Of a stretch of DNA of 64,000 nt, positions 61,825-64,000 are shown piece by piece. Position 1 is the first letter of the stretch; each line of letters begins with the position of its first letter. The DNA is from Haloarcula litorea (GTDB lineage Archaea > Halobacteriota > Halobacteria > Halobacteriales > Haloarculaceae): positions 1,302,001-1,366,000 of the forward strand of contig NZ_CP119779.1 in assembly GCF_029338195.1 (NCBI RefSeq), given 5' to 3'. The position numbers and the translations under genes are program-made. The notes below the pieces were generated by a model. That model was not told the DNA's origin and made no database searches. It worked only from the letters and a program-made list of their open reading frames with translations.

Positions 61825-63069
61825 TTACCCAGGTGGAAGGATCGCACCTGACAGCATCTTCGGCAAGAGCTGTTCTTGTGTCGATCTCAAGAGGCTGTTC
61901 TCTCTGAGCAGGCTGGATATCAGGTTATAGGCGCTTGAGGAATGTTCCTCGAACTCTTCTCTCTGCTCTACAGGTGGCAGTTTCACATCTATATCTGCAA
62001 ATCCGCGCTGACTAATCTCCGGGTAGGTACTACCGCTTGCCCGCGACTCAATCACAGCCCGCTTGTCCTTGACCAAATGGGCCAAGAAGTGGGGTGGAAT
62101 GTCCTCTGCAGGTTTGAGGCCGATGAATCCTTGATTCATTGCCATCGGAAACTTGTTCACGACGACTTCCCCTACTGTGGCCCTGCTTGTCAGGAAGACT
62201 GAGTCCTCAGGAAGGAGATCGACCGATGTTTCTTCGAAGGCAAGGTCATTCAATTTCCTCTCTGTCGAATTGATTACTGATAGGCCATTGTCAGTAACGT
62301 CTGTCGGGGTCAGCCATTCATGGGTGCCGCCTGTGTACTTATCAGTAGTTTTCCGAGGTCCTCCGCTGTACATCTCGACGATTTCTCCGAACTCGGTTTC
62401 TGTCCATTCCTCACTTTCCCCGGATATCATGTCAGAGAAGATAGCATCTGTAAGTGATTCAAGGTCTTCGGCGATATCCAGATTCTTCTCTATTTTGTCG
62501 TCGAACTGGCCGAGAGAATCGGCTATCAATCTCTGAACCTCAATCGGTGGGACAGGAATTTCGATATCCTTGAAAGATTTCATAGTTATAGTATCGAAAA
62601 CGGTTCCGTATGAGACAGCCTGTACCTGCCCGAAAACGTATTGCCAGGCATAGTAGAGATAGTCCTCAAGAAGCTCGTCATTAGTCGCAAGTCCGTAGCA
62701 GCTCTGGTTGTAAGTCATCGGCTCTCCCAGCTGAACCACTTCGCCCACCGTCCCCCGAGCAGTAACTACGACCGTTCCCTCAGGCATGACCTTCGCGTTA
62801 CTCTCTTCTTTGCCCGCCTCCGTCATCCGGTCTTCTGTTTCAAAGACATGTCTGGTTTTTGACTGGGAGATATCCTTAGCGCTCGCCCACTTAATGTCTC
62901 CACCTTCCCAAAATTCGTCGTTACCCCGCTTCGGCGTCTTGCCGAGAACCGGTTCGATAAGCTCAGAAAGAGGGCGACGTTCCCATCGCTCGTTACCAGG
63001 CCTGTATTCCTCGCCCTCTTCCACCTGTTGCACTTCCTCCATGAAGGTGTGGAGATCTTCCTGTTTCAT
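61825..63069 (-). CDS. hsdS: Type I restriction-modification specificity subunit
   Basis: 414 residues with two target-recognition domains, each followed by a conserved helix. TRD1 begins WERRPLSELIEPVLGKTP and ends in SFKDIEIPVPPIEVQRLIADSLGQFDDKIEKN; TRD2 begins WTETEFGEIVEMYSGG and ends in FADIDVKLPPVEQREEF. The subunit chooses the bipartite DNA site. Its start overlaps the hsdM stop as TGATG. Terminal coiled region LLRENSLLRSTQEQLLPKML is usual. Confidence 0.9.
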   Translation of the reverse strand: MKQEDLHTFMEEVQQVEEGEEYRPGNERWERRPLSELIEPVLGKTPKRGNDEFWEGGDIKWASAKDISQSKTRHVFETEDRMTEAGKEESNAKVMPEGTVVVTARGTVGEVVQLGEPMTYNQSCYGLATNDELLEDYLYYAWQYVFGQVQAVSYGTVFDTITMKSFKDIEIPVPPIEVQRLIADSLGQFDDKIEKNLDIAEDLESLTDAIFSDMISGESEEWTETEFGEIVEMYSGGPRKTTDKYTGGTHEWLTPTDVTDNGLSVINSTERKLNDLAFEETSVDLLPEDSVFLTSRATVGEVVVNKFPMAMNQGFIGLKPAEDIPPHFLAHLVKDKRAVIESRASGSTYPEISQRGFADIDVKLPPVEQREEFEEHSSSAYNLISSLLRENSLLRSTQEQLLPKMLSGAILPPG

Positions 63070-64000
63070 CAGAATCCCAGCTCCGTGAGATTGCCTTCGA
63101 TTTCTTCCTGCAGTTCGCTCGATTGCTGGAACTGCTCTCTGAGCTCTGCAGAAAGTTCCTCCATCTTCACCTCGTACGGAACACCATCTCCATCATCCTG
63201 TCTTATACCGACATACCGGCCAGGAGTGACCATGTAGTCGTTTTCTGCAATTTCATCCGTAGTTGCGACCTTGCAGAAGCCCGTCTCATCTTCGTATTCG
63301 CCTACAGAATCCTCTCCACGGTAAGCACGAACGGTGTCGGCTATCCTCTGGATATGGTCTTCAGTAAGACGGTTCTGGGTGCGATCTATTGACTCAAAGA
63401 GCTCTCTTGCGTTTATGAACAGAGTTTCATCGCTTCTGTCTCGGTATTCGTCTGAGTCCTTTCCTTTACTGAGGATCCATAGACAGACAGGTATAGACGT
63501 GGTGTAGAAAAGCTCACCAGAAAGCGCGATCACCGCATCCAGCCTGTCGTCTTCGATAATTTTCTTCCTGATTTCGCCTTCTACGCCCTGAACAGACATG
63601 GACCCATTCGCCATGACTGTCCCGGCCATACCGTCTCTGTCGAGATGATAGAGCATGTGCTGGATGAAGGCGAAGTTCGCGTTGTTGGAAGGCGGCATTC
63701 CGTAATCAAACCGGGGATCTTCATCAGAGACGGTGTTTTTACCCCACTCGCTCATATTGAACGGCGGGTTCGTGATTATTTTGTCAGCACTGAGATTGCC
63801 GAACTTGTCGTCCCGGATGCTGTCTCCAAGCTGGATGTTCCCATCAATACCTCGGAGAAAGAGGTTCATCTTACAGATGCGCCAAGTGGCTTCGTTGACC
63901 TCTTGTCCGTAGATGGCAATCTGGTCCTCGTCGCCACCCTTTCGTTCCAGGAATTTGTGGCTCTGGACGAACATCCCGCCAGAACCGCAGAACGGGTCAA
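63069..64000 (-). CDS. hsdM: Type I DNA methyltransferase, C-terminal part (cut by window end)
   Basis: At least 310 residues; the start lies beyond 64000. It begins in the window within motif I (DPFCGSGGMFVQS, SAM binding), with motif IV KIITNPPFNMSEWG, the NPPF of N6-adenine methylases. Later regions GMPPSNNANFAFIQHML, GTVMANGSMSVQG and GELFYTTSIPVCLWILSKG are typical of HsdM. It forms the M2S methylase with HsdS and protects host DNA. Confidence 0.95.
   Translation of the reverse strand, partial: DPFCGSGGMFVQSHKFLERKGGDEDQIAIYGQEVNEATWRICKMNLFLRGIDGNIQLGDSIRDDKFGNLSADKIITNPPFNMSEWGKNTVSDEDPRFDYGMPPSNNANFAFIQHMLYHLDRDGMAGTVMANGSMSVQGVEGEIRKKIIEDDRLDAVIALSGELFYTTSIPVCLWILSKGKDSDEYRDRSDETLFINARELFESIDRTQNRLTEDHIQRIADTVRAYRGEDSVGEYEDETGFCKVATTDEIAENDYMVTPGRYVGIRQDDGDGVPYEVKMEELSAELREQFQQSSELQEEIEGNLTELGF

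Noticed and set aside
1-64000. CRISPR array
   Set aside because: No regularly spaced direct repeats with unique spacers were seen; the only regular repeats are the 170-bp units and the CTAG cluster.

Overview
The window is haloarchaeal (class Halobacteria). Positions 1-22827 are GC-rich chromosome with a typical haloarchaeal gene set: TiaS, UvrB, Hvo_1808-type surface proteins, two histidine-kinase-like proteins, many acidic proteins and a haloarchaeal IS6-family insertion sequence. At 22828-22874 lies the 3' part of a tRNA-Thr(GGU) gene with no 5' half. From there to the end of the window the DNA is less GC-rich and has a different codon and start-codon style. I read this as the left attachment site of an integrated element of at least 41 kb. 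Its right end, expected as an intact tRNA-Thr(GGU) on the minus strand, is outside the window.

Chromosomal part. An HTH regulator (cut by the window start) diverges from tiaS. Two small paralogous proteins follow, then a threonine-synthase-like enzyme, uvrB, a kinase-like membrane protein without its phosphoacceptor histidine, an RDD membrane protein, a lipoprotein, nicotinate phosphoribosyltransferase, a sensor kinase, a small zinc finger protein with IS copy 1 just upstream, two tandem HELVH-motif surface proteins, a nicotinamidase-like hydrolase, a DUF4385 gene preceded by four 170-bp repeats, an M23-like protein, a lipoate-ligase-like protein, membrane proteins and an arylsulfotransferase-like protein.

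Element, left arm (23.1-43.6 kb). A long rightward run of tightly packed genes encodes an AbrB-like candidate regulator, several secreted or membrane-anchored glycoprotein-like proteins, small membrane proteins, zinc-ribbon microproteins, a HerA/VirB4-like ATPase, a membrane-anchored JAMM protease, a membrane glycosyltransferase, a 1354-residue GLUG-repeat surface protein split by IS copy 2, and a polytopic membrane protein. This looks like a DNA-transfer or virion-assembly module. Seven genes here and at 48-49 kb appear to start at AUC, AUA or CUG, each 5-6 nt after a GGTGA-type Shine-Dalgarno sequence.

Element, middle (43.4-50.7 kb). A cluster of six CTAG sites precedes a small gene. A leftward operon carries a TFB-like core protein, and a tyrosine recombinase follows. 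Next comes about 0.6 kb of apparently structured noncoding RNA, a tRNA-Tyr(GUA), a tRNA-like gene with an insertion, an HD-domain protein and a very acidic protein. Element, right arm (50.7-64 kb): a DUF2971 protein, a rhomboid protease, small zinc and membrane proteins, a two-gene membrane/helical cassette, a divergent TBP, and a type I restriction-modification operon (hsdR, hsdS, partial hsdM). The element thus seems to carry its own basal transcription factors, tRNA, integrase, surface machinery and defence. The hexamer AGGCCT is strongly over-represented from about 23.8 to 56.4 kb, in all reading frames and between genes.
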